Shown: piece after piece, positions 25,290-34,520 of the stretch
Layout of the letters: each line of letters begins with the position of its first letter
Numbering within the stretch: position 1 is the first letter of the stretch
Source of the DNA: Phaeodactylibacter sp.
GTDB lineage: Bacteria; Bacteroidota; Bacteroidia; Chitinophagales; Saprospiraceae
NCBI RefSeq assembly: GCF_022763345.1
Contig: NZ_JALEGS010000066.1
Span: forward strand, 1 to 64,000
Reading direction: 5' to 3'
DNA length: 64,000 nucleotides
Position numbers and translations under genes: made by a program
The notes under the pieces: model-generated
The model's database searches: none
What the model was told of the DNA's origin: nothing
The model's input: only the letters and a program-made list of their open reading frames with translations

Positions 25290-26438
25290 ATGCGCTTTAG
25301 CGACATCATAGGGCAGCCCGCAGTAAAAGACCGGCTCCGGCTTATGGCCGGCGGTGGCCGTATGCCCCATGCGCTGCTATTGCTCGGCCCTGAAGGTTCG
25401 GGTAAGCTGGCGATGGCGATGGCCTTTGCGCAGTATGTGCTTTGCGCTAATCCCAACGAATCCGATGCGTGCGGGAAATGCCCCAGCTGCATCAAAGCGA
25501 GCAAGCTTGTCCATCCTGACCTCCACTTTTCCTACCCTACCGTGGGCAGCAAGATGACCAGTGAGGCCTTTCTGCCGCAGTGGCGGTCTGCTATAGCCGA
25601 AAACCCCTACCTCAATGCTAATGAATGGTTGCAGCACATCGGTGCGGAGAACAAACAGGGCAATATCACTAAGGAGGAGTGCGTAAACATCATCCGCAAG
25701 CTCAGCCTGAAAACCTTTGAAAGCACCCACAAAGTGCTTATCCTGTGGCTGCCGGAATACCTGGGCAAAGAGGGCAACCGCCTGCTCAAGCTCATCGAGG
25801 AGCCGCCCGAGCGCACCCTGTTTGTGCTGGTGGCTGAGCGGCAGGAACTCATTCTGAATACCATCCTCTCCCGCTGCCAGATTGTGAACGTGCGCGCCCT
25901 GAGCGACGAAGCCATTCAGCAGGGGCTGGTACAAAGCGGGGTGGCTGAAGCACAGGCTGCCGGTATCGCCTATCTGGCCAATGGCAACTACAATGAAGCC
26001 CTGAAACTGGCTCAACATAACGAAAACGACCACGCCCGGCTATTTTTACAGTGGATGCGCAATGGCTATCAGGGCAACCCCGTTAAAATGGTCAAATGGT
26101 CGGAAGACTTTGCCGGGCAAGGCAGAGAAAACCAAAAGCATTTCCTGCAGTACGCCCTGCACTTCCTCCGGGAAATCACCCTGCTCATCGCAGCAGGCCC
26201 CGAAGTGAAAGTACGGCTGCAAAATCAGGAATTAGAGTCGGCCAAAAAGATGGCCGGCGTGATGGACCTCGATCAGGCAGAACAGCTGATGCAACTCTTC
26301 AGCGACTGCATCTTTGCGGTGGAGCGCAATGCCAACCCCAAAGTGCTCTTCCTCGATGCGTCCATACAAATGAACCATATCCTAAAACGAAAGCAACCGG
26401 ACACCTACAAGGGCCTGAGCGCCCAGCGGCTGTATTAG
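25290..26438 (+). CDS. holB: DNA polymerase III delta-prime subunit (clamp loader)
   Basis: A 382-aa AAA+ clamp-loader subunit. The N-terminal ATPase fold carries GPEGSGKLAM (about 33-42, a modified Walker A), the zinc-binding CGKCPSC module (about 61-67) with upstream VLCANP, and KVLILWLPEYLGKEGNRLLK plus EEPPERTLFVLVAE (delta-prime/SRC region). The C-terminal helical domain is normal. It acts with gamma/tau and delta to load the sliding clamp at the fork. Slightly longer than E. coli HolB. Confidence 0.88.
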   Translation: MRFSDIIGQPAVKDRLRLMAGGGRMPHALLLLGPEGSGKLAMAMAFAQYVLCANPNESDACGKCPSCIKASKLVHPDLHFSYPTVGSKMTSEAFLPQWRSAIAENPYLNANEWLQHIGAENKQGNITKEECVNIIRKLSLKTFESTHKVLILWLPEYLGKEGNRLLKLIEEPPERTLFVLVAERQELILNTILSRCQIVNVRALSDEAIQQGLVQSGVAEAQAAGIAYLANGNYNEALKLAQHNENDHARLFLQWMRNGYQGNPVKMVKWSEDFAGQGRENQKHFLQYALHFLREITLLIAAGPEVKVRLQNQELESAKKMAGVMDLDQAEQLMQLFSDCIFAVERNANPKVLFLDASIQMNHILKRKQPDTYKGLSAQRLY

Positions 26439-26478
26439 CACGCGTGGCGTCCGTATATATAAATTGACAATTGACATT

Positions 26479-27858
26479 ATGGGATGTACAGGATGTACGA
26501 CATGCGGAACAGGCACCCCAAACGGCTGCAAAAGCAATGGCGGCTGCGCTACCGGGGGCTGTAACCGACTCAATACCTACGACTGGCTTTCGAGCATGGA
26601 CGTCGTGGATACCGACCCTTTCGATATCGTGGAAGTCAGCTTCAAAAACGGTGCGCACAAAGGGTTTTACCGCAATCAGGACCACACCCGCTCTATTACC
26701 GGCGATGATGTGGTGGTGGAGACCGGCACCGGGCTCGACGTCGGCAGGATTACCCTGTCGGGAGAGCTGGTGCGCTTGCAGATGAAGAAAAAGAAGACCT
26801 CCGAAAAGGATGTCCTCCACAAGATCATCCGCAAAGCCAATGAACGGGACCTGGAGCGCCTGGCAGAAGCCCGGAGCCTCGAAATGACGACCATGGTCCG
26901 CGCCCGCGCCATTGCCCGCAACCTAAAGCTGGAGATGAAAATCGGCGATGTGGAATACCAAGGCGATAAGCGCAAGGCCACCTTCTACTACACAGCCGAC
27001 GGAAGGGTCGATTTCCGGGAACTCATCCGGCATTATGCCAAGGAGTTCCGGGTGAAGATTGAAATGCGGCAGATTGGTGCCCGTCAGGAATCAGCCCGTA
27101 TTGGCGGACTGGGGTCCTGCGGGCGGGAGCTGTGCTGCTCCACCTGGTTGACGGATTTTAAATCTGTCACCACCGCCGCTGCCCGCTACCAAAACCTGGC
27201 GATCAATCAGTCTAAACTATCCGGCATGTGCGGCCGCCTGAAGTGCTGCCTCAATTACGAACTGGACACCTATCTCGATGCCTTGCAGCAGTTCCCCAAA
27301 AACGCCGACAAACTACAGACGGAAGCGGGTACCGCCATTCTGGTTAAAACGGATATCTTCAAAGGGCTCATGTACTATGCCTATCAGAAAGAATCGGGCC
27401 GGGGCAAGCTCTACACGCTTGAAGCCAGCCGTGTGAAGGACATCAAAGCCATGAACAAAAAGGGTGAAAAACCCGCTGACCTGGTCAGCCTGCAGGTCAT
27501 CTTCGAGACCGATAATGAGGAAGAGACTGATATGGGCTTTGAAGACGTGACTGGCGTAATTGAATTGCCAGAAGAAAAGCGTTCCAAAAAGCGCCGCAAG
27601 AACAAGAAAAAGCCGGGCAACCGGAGCAAAGGCGGCAACAGTACCTCCAAAGGAAGCAACAATAGCCAGGGGCAAAACAAAAGCAGCCAGGATAAAGGCA
27701 GCAACAGTCCCAGCAATAAGGGAGGTGACAACAAAGGCAGCCAGGATAATAAAAAAGGCGGTGGCAAAAGCCGTTCGCGCGGCCGGCGCCGCAAAGGCGG
27801 CCGGGGCCGTGGCAATAACAACAATAACGGGAACAAAGGGGATGGTGATAAGTCCTAA
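26479..27858 (+). CDS. PSP1-domain protein, RicT-like, with Cys-rich start and basic tail
   Basis: 459 aa. The ATG at 26479 (MGCTGCTTCGTGTPNGCKSN) is chosen over a TTG at 26464. The first 33 residues contain seven Cys, a likely metal or Fe-S binding segment. The PSP1 core (about 45-270) includes RQIGARQESARIGGLGSCGR, LCCSTWLTDFK and SGMCGRLKCCLNYELD. PSP1/RicT proteins take part in Fe-S-containing complexes that affect RNA processing in Bacillus. The C-terminal ~90 residues are low-complexity Lys/Gly/Asn/Ser/Arg sequence, probably disordered and RNA-binding (inference). Confidence 0.85.
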   Translation: MGCTGCTTCGTGTPNGCKSNGGCATGGCNRLNTYDWLSSMDVVDTDPFDIVEVSFKNGAHKGFYRNQDHTRSITGDDVVVETGTGLDVGRITLSGELVRLQMKKKKTSEKDVLHKIIRKANERDLERLAEARSLEMTTMVRARAIARNLKLEMKIGDVEYQGDKRKATFYYTADGRVDFRELIRHYAKEFRVKIEMRQIGARQESARIGGLGSCGRELCCSTWLTDFKSVTTAAARYQNLAINQSKLSGMCGRLKCCLNYELDTYLDALQQFPKNADKLQTEAGTAILVKTDIFKGLMYYAYQKESGRGKLYTLEASRVKDIKAMNKKGEKPADLVSLQVIFETDNEEETDMGFEDVTGVIELPEEKRSKKRRKNKKKPGNRSKGGNSTSKGSNNSQGQNKSSQDKGSNSPSNKGGDNKGSQDNKKGGGKSRSRGRRRKGGRGRGNNNNNGNKGDGDKS

Positions 27859-27915
27859 GGCTGGTATAGGCTGAACTTGTGCCCGTACATTTACAAATTT
27901 TACAAACCATTGATG

Positions 27916-27940
27916 GGGTTGACGCTTTTTTGATCAACCC
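27916..27940. promoter_or_regulatory. Inverted repeat overlapping the lpd promoter
   Basis: GGGTTGA (27916-27922) and TCAACCC (27934-27940) are perfect arms with an 11-nt T-rich spacer. The spacer contains the TTTG at 27929-27932 that could be the -33 element of the lpd promoter. It could be an operator or a weak terminator for the upstream gene. Confidence 0.4.
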
Positions 27941-27948
27941 TACAGGGT

Positions 27949-27956
27949 TACCTTTG
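27949..27956 (+). promoter_or_regulatory. -7 box for lpd
   Basis: TACCTTTG is an exact match to TAnnTTTG. It lies 26 nt before the ATG at 27982 and 16 nt after a TTTG. Confidence 0.6.
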
Positions 27957-27981
27957 GTATTCATTGATAAAAAACAACGCC

Positions 27982-29385
27982 ATGAAATACGATGTTACCG
28001 TAATCGGCTCCGGGCCGGGCGGTTATGTGGCAGCCATCCGAGCTGCACAGTTAGGGAAGAAGACCGCCATCATCGAGCGCTACAACACCCTCGGTGGCAC
28101 CTGCCTCAATGTAGGGTGTATCCCTTCCAAGGCCCTGCTCGACTCCTCTGAGCACTACCACAATGCCAAGGAAAAATTTGAGCAGCACGGCATTGAGCTC
28201 AAGAGCCTCAAGGTCAACATGCCGCAAATGATCAACCGCAAAAATGAAGTGGTTGCCCAAACGGTCAAAGGCGTGGAGTTTCTGATGAAAAAGAACAAAA
28301 TCGACGTTTACCACGGGCATGGCTCTTTTGTGGATAAGAATACGGTAAGCATTTCCAAAGAAGATGGCTCCAGGGAGGAAATCACCTCGGACAAGATCAT
28401 CATCGCAACGGGCTCCAAGCCCATCGTACCAGCCGCGTTCAACTACGACAAAGAGCGGGTCATCACCTCTACCGAAGCCCTAAATATCGATGAAGTGCCT
28501 AAGCGCATGGTACTGGTGGGCGGTGGCGTCATCGGGCTGGAACTGGGCTCTGTTTTTGCCCGCCTGGGCACCGAAGTGGAAGTGGTGGAGTTCATGGACC
28601 GCATCCTGCCCACTATGGACAAAGACTGCGGCAAGGAGCTGATGCGCGCGCTGAAGAAAACCGGTGTGAAGTTCCACCTCAAGCATAAGGTGAGCGACGT
28701 CAAGGTCAACAAAAAGAGCGTAACCGTAACGGTGGAGAAGCGGGACTCAGAAGAAAGCTTCACCATTAATGCGGACTACTGCCTGGTCGCTATTGGCCGC
28801 CACGCCTACACCGACAAGCTGGGGCTCGAAAACGTAGGCATTCAAACCGACGATCGTGGCCGTATAGAGGTAGACGCCCACCTGAAGACCAACGTGGACA
28901 ACATCTACGCCATTGGTGATGTCATCCGCGGGGCCATGCTTGCCCACAAAGCTGAAGAGGAAGGCGTATTCGTTGCCGAAGTCATTGCCGGTGAAAAGCC
29001 GCACATCGACTACAACCTCATCCCGGGCGTGGTGTATACCTGGCCGGAGGTGGCAAGCGTTGGCCAAACTGAAGAACAGCTCAAGGAAGCAGGCATCCCT
29101 TACAAGTCCGGCAAATTCCCATTCAAGGCACTGGGCCGGGCACGGGCAAGCACCGACACCGAGGGTATGGTGAAAATCCTGGCCCACAAGGAGACCGACG
29201 AGGTACTAGGCGTACACATGGTCGGCCCACGTACCGCCGATATGATTGCCGAAGCGGTGACTGCTATGGAATTCCGGGCATCCGCTGAGGACATCGCACG
29301 GATGAGCCACGCCCACCCCACTTACACTGAAGCGACCAAGGAAGCGGCACTGGCAGCTACGGCTGACCGGTCGTTGCATGTATAA
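27982..29385 (+). CDS. lpdA: Dihydrolipoyl dehydrogenase (E3)
   Basis: 467 aa. The flavoenzyme re-oxidises dihydrolipoamide in the pyruvate and 2-oxoglutarate dehydrogenase and glycine cleavage complexes, producing NADH. It has the FAD motif VIGSGPGGYVAAIRAAQLG, the redox disulfide Cys41/Cys46 (GGTCLNVGCIPSKALL), the NAD motif VLVGGGVIGLELGSVFARLG, the FAD-binding NIYAIGDVI, and the active-site His in MSHAHPTYTEA. The ATG at 27982 fits the family start (MKYDVTVIGSG) better than the upstream TTG. Single gene with its own promoter and terminator. Confidence 0.96.
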   Translation: MKYDVTVIGSGPGGYVAAIRAAQLGKKTAIIERYNTLGGTCLNVGCIPSKALLDSSEHYHNAKEKFEQHGIELKSLKVNMPQMINRKNEVVAQTVKGVEFLMKKNKIDVYHGHGSFVDKNTVSISKEDGSREEITSDKIIIATGSKPIVPAAFNYDKERVITSTEALNIDEVPKRMVLVGGGVIGLELGSVFARLGTEVEVVEFMDRILPTMDKDCGKELMRALKKTGVKFHLKHKVSDVKVNKKSVTVTVEKRDSEESFTINADYCLVAIGRHAYTDKLGLENVGIQTDDRGRIEVDAHLKTNVDNIYAIGDVIRGAMLAHKAEEEGVFVAEVIAGEKPHIDYNLIPGVVYTWPEVASVGQTEEQLKEAGIPYKSGKFPFKALGRARASTDTEGMVKILAHKETDEVLGVHMVGPRTADMIAEAVTAMEFRASAEDIARMSHAHPTYTEATKEAALAATADRSLHV

Positions 29386-29407
29386 ATCCTTCCTGTCAGA
29401 TACAGTG

Positions 29408-29448
29408 AGCGGGAGCGGGCATAAGGTGCCTGTTCCCGCTTTTCTTTT
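29408..29448 (+). terminator. Intrinsic terminator of lpd
   Basis: AGCGGGA and TCCCGCT form the stem base, with an inner GGC/GCC pairing, followed by TTTTCTTTT. Confidence 0.8.
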
Positions 29449-29637
29449 GGCAGGGTCTGAAAGCCTGGAACGTCCATAACAAATTGCACTTTTTGAATAG
29501 CCTGGCAGCATTTGCTGTTTGCCTCTTGGATAAGCTGGAGCAGAGCGGGAAGCTCTACCCCAGCAGCCAGCGCTTAAGCCTATGCCTAAACCCCAACCTC
29601 AGTTCATCTGTTAGACAGTCATCTAATCAACAAGACC

Positions 29638-30840
29638 ATGATCGATATACAAGAGGCCACGCAGCTGGTCCTCAGCCGGAAACGGGATTTTGGTACAGAA
29701 AAACTGCCCCTTGAGCAATGCAGCGGGCGCATATTGCGGCAGGATATTCGTGCCGACCGCGACTTCCCTCCCTTCACCCGGGTTACAATGGACGGCATTG
29801 CCATTCAATGGGCTGCGTATGAGAAAGGGCAACGCCGCTTTCCTGTGGAGGGCATACAGGCCGCCGGTAGCCCACAGCTGACGCTAATGGATGCAGGTAG
29901 TTGCCTGGAAGTGATGACTGGCGCGGTCTTGCCAGAAAACACAGACACGGTCATCCGCTACGAGGACCTTCAAATTGAAGAAGGGCAGGCGCAAATCATA
30001 TCGGACGCCAAAGTCAAAGCATACCAAAATGCGCACGGGCAGGGCACCGACCGTCAGGCAGGCGATCTTATTGTAGCCTCCGGTGCCGTGCTGTCTCCGG
30101 CCGAGATTGGCGTTGCGGCTACGGTAGGACTGCCCGAGCTGGAAGTCGCCCGTATGCCCAAAGCCGTGATTGTCTCCACCGGAGATGAACTGGTGCCTGT
30201 AGCGAGCACGCCGGAGCCCCACCAAATCCGGACCTCTAACGCTTACACTATACAGATGGCCCTCTCCCGCTGGGGCATCCCCACAGACCGCCTGCACATT
30301 GACGATGAGCTGGAAGCCACCAAGACAGCACTGGGAAACTGCATCCAAAATTACGACATCATTCTGCTGAGCGGTGGCGTTTCCAAAGGCAAGTACGATT
30401 ATGTGCCGGCCGCACTGGAAGCGCTGGGCGCAAAGAAGCATTTCCACAAGGTGAAACAGCGCCCCGGCAAGCCGTTCTGGTTTGGGGAAGTGGAAGGACA
30501 ATGCACCATTTTTGCACTACCGGGCAACCCCGTTTCCTCCTTCATGTGCACACAGCGCTACGTACGCCCCTGGCTGCGCGTCAGTCTGGGACTGGAGCCG
30601 ATGGGCTATGCCCACGCTGTGCTGGCCAAAGACTTCCACTTCAAGCCCGACCTGACGTACTTCCTGCAGGTCAAAACACACTACGATCCTATTACCGGCC
30701 GCCTCATGGCTCACCCCATGGAAGGCCGCGGCTCCGGCGATCTGGCCAACCTCGCGGACGCCGATGCGTTCCTGGAATTGCCCCGTGGGCGCAATGACTT
30801 TACCGCCGGGGAAGTCTTCCCACTCCTTTTTTACCGTTAA
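29638..30840 (+). CDS. moeA: Molybdopterin molybdotransferase
   Basis: 400 aa. MoeA inserts molybdenum into adenylated molybdopterin, the last step of Mo-cofactor assembly. Visible signatures are FPPFTRVTMDGIAI (about 42-55), TGAVLPENTDTVIRYED (about 96-112), VSTGDEL (about 180), ILLSGGVSKGKYDYV (about 241-255), KVKQRPGKPFWFG and ALPGNPVSSFMC. It is the first gene of a same-strand run moeA-moaC-mobA-modB-modC, with moaC starting 12 nt later. Confidence 0.95.
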   Translation: MIDIQEATQLVLSRKRDFGTEKLPLEQCSGRILRQDIRADRDFPPFTRVTMDGIAIQWAAYEKGQRRFPVEGIQAAGSPQLTLMDAGSCLEVMTGAVLPENTDTVIRYEDLQIEEGQAQIISDAKVKAYQNAHGQGTDRQAGDLIVASGAVLSPAEIGVAATVGLPELEVARMPKAVIVSTGDELVPVASTPEPHQIRTSNAYTIQMALSRWGIPTDRLHIDDELEATKTALGNCIQNYDIILLSGGVSKGKYDYVPAALEALGAKKHFHKVKQRPGKPFWFGEVEGQCTIFALPGNPVSSFMCTQRYVRPWLRVSLGLEPMGYAHAVLAKDFHFKPDLTYFLQVKTHYDPITGRLMAHPMEGRGSGDLANLADADAFLELPRGRNDFTAGEVFPLLFYR

Positions 30841-30852
30841 ACCAAGACCAAA

Positions 30853-31332
30853 ATGAGCACATTTACGCACCTTGATGCCGAAGGCAATCCCAATATGGTG
30901 GACGTTGGCACAAAAAAAGTCACCCGCCGTACCGCCCGCGCCCGTTCCATAGTCGTGCTGGGCGATGAGATCATGGATCAGCTGGAGGGGCAGGAACTGC
31001 ATACGAAGAAAGGGCCTGTGTTTCAGACCGCTGTCCTGGCTGGCATCATGGCCTCCAAAAAAACAGGCGAGCTTATCCCCCTCTGCCATCCGCTGGGGCT
31101 GGACAACTGCGAGGTCCACATACAAGTGAATGAGCAGCGGGAAGTGGTCATCGACTGCACGGCCCGCATCACGGCGAAGACGGGTGTGGAGATGGAAGCC
31201 CTCACCGGCGCCACCGTTGCCGCCCTTACGGTGTATGACATGTGCAAAGCTTTCTCCCATGATATCATAATTAAAGAGACCAAGCTCATGGAAAAGACCG
31301 GCGGAAAGCGGGATTTTAAGCGCCCCGGGTAA
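30853..31332 (+). CDS. moaC: Cyclic pyranopterin monophosphate synthase
   Basis: 159 aa. MoaC turns the 3',8-cyclo-GTP made by MoaA into cyclic pyranopterin monophosphate. The conserved motifs MVDVGTKKVTRRTARA, LIPLCHPLGLDNCEVHI (catalytic region), TGVEMEALTGATVAALTVYD and MCKAF are all present. MoaA is not in the window. It lies between moeA and the MobA-type gene. Confidence 0.96.
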   Translation: MSTFTHLDAEGNPNMVDVGTKKVTRRTARARSIVVLGDEIMDQLEGQELHTKKGPVFQTAVLAGIMASKKTGELIPLCHPLGLDNCEVHIQVNEQREVVIDCTARITAKTGVEMEALTGATVAALTVYDMCKAFSHDIIIKETKLMEKTGGKRDFKRPG

Positions 31333-31405
31333 TTGGGGTTTGCTACGCTTTTACTACATTGAGCATTGCGAATTTTGAAACCGGCAGTTTACAAACCACT
31401 ATGTC

Positions 31406-32569
31406 ATGGCCAATTCAGAGAAGAAGCACCAAAAACACACCAAGCTTGCCCGCCCGGCAATAGGGGAATTCCATCGCAATGAGTGGGCTATACTGGGTAC
31501 GCCCTGTGGCAACATTCAGCAGCTGGCCTATGCCATCATCGACCGGTTGAGCGAAGTCTACAACGTAGGGTATGTCGACGCCGACCATGCCCACGGCGAC
31601 GATGAGCCCTCCTACGACGGGGCGATGGCGCACGGTGCCTGCCTGAATTATACGGACAAAATCCACTATCACCGCTTTGATCAGAAAGCGGAGCTGGGCA
31701 CCCATCAGTTCCGGTGGCGCTTCAACGATCAGGATGCGGTCATCGTCAATGGCAACCACTTCAAAGCCAAGCGGCAGATTGTGGTCATTGACCCCCGAAA
31801 AGAAGATTCGCTTCGGCGCAAACTCGACCGCCTGACTGATGTACGGCTCGTGCTGCTGGCAGAGGGCGTCAAGGAGCCCTATCCCTGGCTGCGGGAAGCG
31901 CTGGAAGGCTTCAGCAACATCCCTCAAATGAAGCTGGAGGACCATGCCGGTATCCCGCTTTTTGTAGAAAAAGAGCTCAATGCCTCTGCCCCGCCCCTGT
32001 ACGGGCTGGTGCTGGCAGGCGGTAAAAGCGAGCGCATGGGCGAAGACAAAGGCCTGATTGAGTACCACGGCCGACCACAGCGCGACCACGTTGCCGACCT
32101 TATCGGGCATTACTGCAAAGAAACCTTTCTGTCCTGCCGCCCCGATCAGGCCGAAGCCTTGAAAAATCCCCTTACCGACACCTTCACCGGGCTGGGCCCC
32201 TTTGGCGGCATACTGTCTGCCTTCCGGCAAAATCCGGATGCAGCCTGGCTGGTGGTCGCCTGTGACCTGCCCCTGTTGGATGACGCCACGCTTTCCCAAC
32301 TGGTCGGCTACCGCAATGTGTCCAAAGCAGCTACCGCATTCAACAGCTCGGTTACCGAGTTTCCTGAGCCCCTGATCACGATCTGGGAGCCCCGCGCTTA
32401 TCCTATTTTGCTGCAATTCCTGGCCCAGGGCTACTCTTGTCCGCGCAAGGTCCTCATCAATTCCAATGTAGAACTGCTGGATGCAGAAAACCCGGAGGCG
32501 CTGCGGAACGTCAACAGCCCCGAAGAGCGGGAGGAAGTCCTGAACATCATCAAAGAAAAGACCGCATAG
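31406..32569 (+). CDS. mobA: MobA-type molybdenum cofactor guanylyltransferase with MobB-like N-terminal region
   Basis: 387 aa in two parts. The C-terminal half (about 195-387) is an NTP-transferase domain: YGLVLAGGKSERMGEDKGLI with the nucleotide loop, GLGPFGGILSAF, and WLVVACDLPLLDDATL with the metal-binding Asp. It attaches GMP to molybdopterin or a related nucleotidyl transfer. The N-terminal half (about 20-180) aligns in layout with MobB-like GTP-binding proteins, but its loop reads ILGTPCGNIQQLAYAII, lacking the Walker A Lys. It is probably a structural or degenerate P-loop domain. The gene abuts modB with no gap. Confidence 0.82.
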   Translation: MANSEKKHQKHTKLARPAIGEFHRNEWAILGTPCGNIQQLAYAIIDRLSEVYNVGYVDADHAHGDDEPSYDGAMAHGACLNYTDKIHYHRFDQKAELGTHQFRWRFNDQDAVIVNGNHFKAKRQIVVIDPRKEDSLRRKLDRLTDVRLVLLAEGVKEPYPWLREALEGFSNIPQMKLEDHAGIPLFVEKELNASAPPLYGLVLAGGKSERMGEDKGLIEYHGRPQRDHVADLIGHYCKETFLSCRPDQAEALKNPLTDTFTGLGPFGGILSAFRQNPDAAWLVVACDLPLLDDATLSQLVGYRNVSKAATAFNSSVTEFPEPLITIWEPRAYPILLQFLAQGYSCPRKVLINSNVELLDAENPEALRNVNSPEEREEVLNIIKEKTA

Positions 32570-33244
32570 ATGGACAGCGGATTTGCGCAAACCCTGTTGC
32601 TCACCTTTCAGTTGGCGGCGGTCACAACCGTGCTGCTGCTGTTCATAGGGGTGCCGCTTGCTTTTTTGCTATCCCGCACCCAAAGCCGTTTCAAGCCTAT
32701 TTTGGAAGCCCTCATCAGCATGCCGCTGGTGCTGCCGCCTACGGTCCTTGGCTTTTACCTGCTGCTCGCTTTCAGCCCGCGCTCGGCACTGGGCAACTGG
32801 CTGGTGGAAACGGCCAATATCCGCCTGGTCTTTTCCTTTGCCGGGCTGGTCATAGGTTCCCTGATCTACAGCCTGCCCTTCATGGTACAGCCCATTCAGT
32901 CGGGGTTTGAAAGCCTGCCGAAGCACCTGCGGGAAGCCTCCTACAGCCTCGGCAAGTCCGTATGGCAAACCCTGCTGCGGGTGGAACTGCCGAACATTAA
33001 GCCGGCGGTACTGACTGGTGTTGTGCTCGCCTTTGCCCACACGGTAGGCGAATTTGGCGTCATCCTAATGATCGGTGGCAACATCCCCGGAGAGACCCGG
33101 GTCGCCTCTATCGCCATTTATGATGAAGTGGAAGCGCTGAACTACGGGATAGCGAATCAGTACGCGCTGGTGCTGGTCCTATTTGCTTTTGCCATCCTGG
33201 CCCTCGTTTACACCATCAATCGCCGAATGCTCCGAACGGCATAG
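32570..33244 (+). CDS. modB: Molybdate ABC transporter permease
   Basis: 224 aa with about five or six membrane helices. The ABC permease EAA loop is visible at LPKHLREASYSLGKSVWQTL (about 122-141), followed by RVELPNIKPAVLTG and FAHTVGEFGVILMIGGNIPG, which is characteristic of ModB. It forms the channel for molybdate (or tungstate). It begins directly after the mobA-type stop and is followed 3 nt later by modC. No periplasmic binding protein ModA is in the window. Confidence 0.93.
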   Translation: MDSGFAQTLLLTFQLAAVTTVLLLFIGVPLAFLLSRTQSRFKPILEALISMPLVLPPTVLGFYLLLAFSPRSALGNWLVETANIRLVFSFAGLVIGSLIYSLPFMVQPIQSGFESLPKHLREASYSLGKSVWQTLLRVELPNIKPAVLTGVVLAFAHTVGEFGVILMIGGNIPGETRVASIAIYDEVEALNYGIANQYALVLVLFAFAILALVYTINRRMLRTA

Positions 33245-33247
33245 CTT

Positions 33248-34120
33248 ATGATTCAGACCTCACTGCGCAAAGCCCTGCACGCGGCGACTGGCCCCATGAC
33301 ATTAGATATCCAACTGGATGTTCTGACCGGGGAATTCCTGGCCATCACCGGGGCCTCGGGGAGTGGGAAAACCACCCTGCTGCGCCTCCTGGCCGGGCTT
33401 GAAAAGCCGGAGGAAGGCCGCATTCTGGTGGACGGCACCGTTTGGCTGGACTCCGCCCGCGGCATACAGCTACCCATACAGGATCGAAGAGTTGGGCTGG
33501 TTTTTCAGGAGTACGCTCTCTTTCCCAACATGACGGTACGCGAAAACCTGGAATACGGGCTGGGCAAAGGGCAGTCGAAAGCCATTATAGATGAGCTGAT
33601 CGGCATCACAGAACTGGAGCAATTGCTCGGCCGTTATCCGGCCAAATTATCAGGTGGGCAACAACAACGGGTCGCCCTTGCCCGGGCGCTGGTCCGCCGC
33701 CCCAAGCTCCTCTTACTGGATGAACCGCTTTCCGCCCTGGATTCCCGTATGCGGGAGCGGCTACAGAACTACATCCTGAAGGTCCATCAGGCTTTCTCCC
33801 TCACCACCCTGCTCGTCAGCCATGACCACCGGGAAATTTTCAAACTTGCCGACCGCGTCATCTCTCTTAAGCAGGGCAAAATTTCTCAGCCGGACCTGCC
33901 GGAAACTGTGCAGTATGCAAATGTCAGCGACGGCACCTTCAGGCTAAGCGGAGAAGTGCTGCAACTGGAAGAGGCCGGCAGTGGATTTTCTATAAGCGTT
34001 CTTATAGGCACTAATGTCTTGCGCGTACCGGCAAGGATGGAGGACCTACGCCGCCTGCAGCCCGGTGACCGGGTAGAAATCCTGGTCGATACCCAGCACG
34101 CGATGTTGATTAAAACCTGA
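33248..34120 (+). CDS. modC: Molybdate ABC transporter ATP-binding protein
   Basis: 290 aa. ATPase of the molybdate importer: Walker A GASGSGKTTLLR (about 36-47), Q-loop VGLVFQEYALFPNMTV, signature LSGGQQQRVALARALVRR (about 135-152), Walker B LLLLDEPLSALD and the switch SHDHREIF. The C-terminal region (about 225-290) is a TOBE/Mop-like molybdate-binding domain, as in other ModC. Last gene of the molybdenum block. Confidence 0.94.
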   Translation: MIQTSLRKALHAATGPMTLDIQLDVLTGEFLAITGASGSGKTTLLRLLAGLEKPEEGRILVDGTVWLDSARGIQLPIQDRRVGLVFQEYALFPNMTVRENLEYGLGKGQSKAIIDELIGITELEQLLGRYPAKLSGGQQQRVALARALVRRPKLLLLDEPLSALDSRMRERLQNYILKVHQAFSLTTLLVSHDHREIFKLADRVISLKQGKISQPDLPETVQYANVSDGTFRLSGEVLQLEEAGSGFSISVLIGTNVLRVPARMEDLRRLQPGDRVEILVDTQHAMLIKT

Positions 34121-34520
34121 TAGTGAAGCCTGACTTTTCAAAAACCTTTCTTCCTGGTTTTATTTTCCATATAAAAAATCTACATTTGTGAGGCATACAA
34201 TCAGCAAACGAGCTTAAGCAACCGTAACTTTTATAATGCTTAGCCGTAATTAGTCTATCCATCGCCGCTACTCTTACAGACTAAACCACACCATTCCAAG
34301 CCTACAAGACTTAGGTAGTAAAACAGATGATGCACAACTACCCAAAAAACAGGTGACGCCCCCCGTTACCCCCTGTATCTTAATTCCATTAACTAACTAC
34401 TTTGCTAAAGTAAGCTGATCACCTATGCAAAGAATTCAAACTCCCAAACCCATTCCCAACCGATTTCTTCCCCTTCTGCATGTTGCCAGCCTTAGCAAAG
34501 GCACAACACTTTTCAACACT
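34121..34520. other. Intergenic region with a possible long leader before the OmpA gene
   Basis: No gene is seen. A small AAAACC...GGTTTT hairpin at 34141-34161 may end modC transcription. The promoter box at 34181-34188 would give a leader of about 325 nt. That leader contains a short ACTTT/AAAGT hairpin near 34400 but no recognisable riboswitch. Confidence 0.4.
34181..34188 (+). promoter_or_regulatory. -7 box upstream of the OmpA-family gene
   Basis: TACATTTG is an exact TAnnTTTG match. Confidence 0.5.

Noticed and set aside
29386..29637. Moco riboswitch before moeA
   Set aside because: Only the lpd terminator is evident; no conserved Moco-type fold could be made out.
31415..32590. 391-codon open frame on the minus strand opposite mobA
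   Set aside because: Antisense shadow of a well-supported GC-rich gene; no recognisable motifs.
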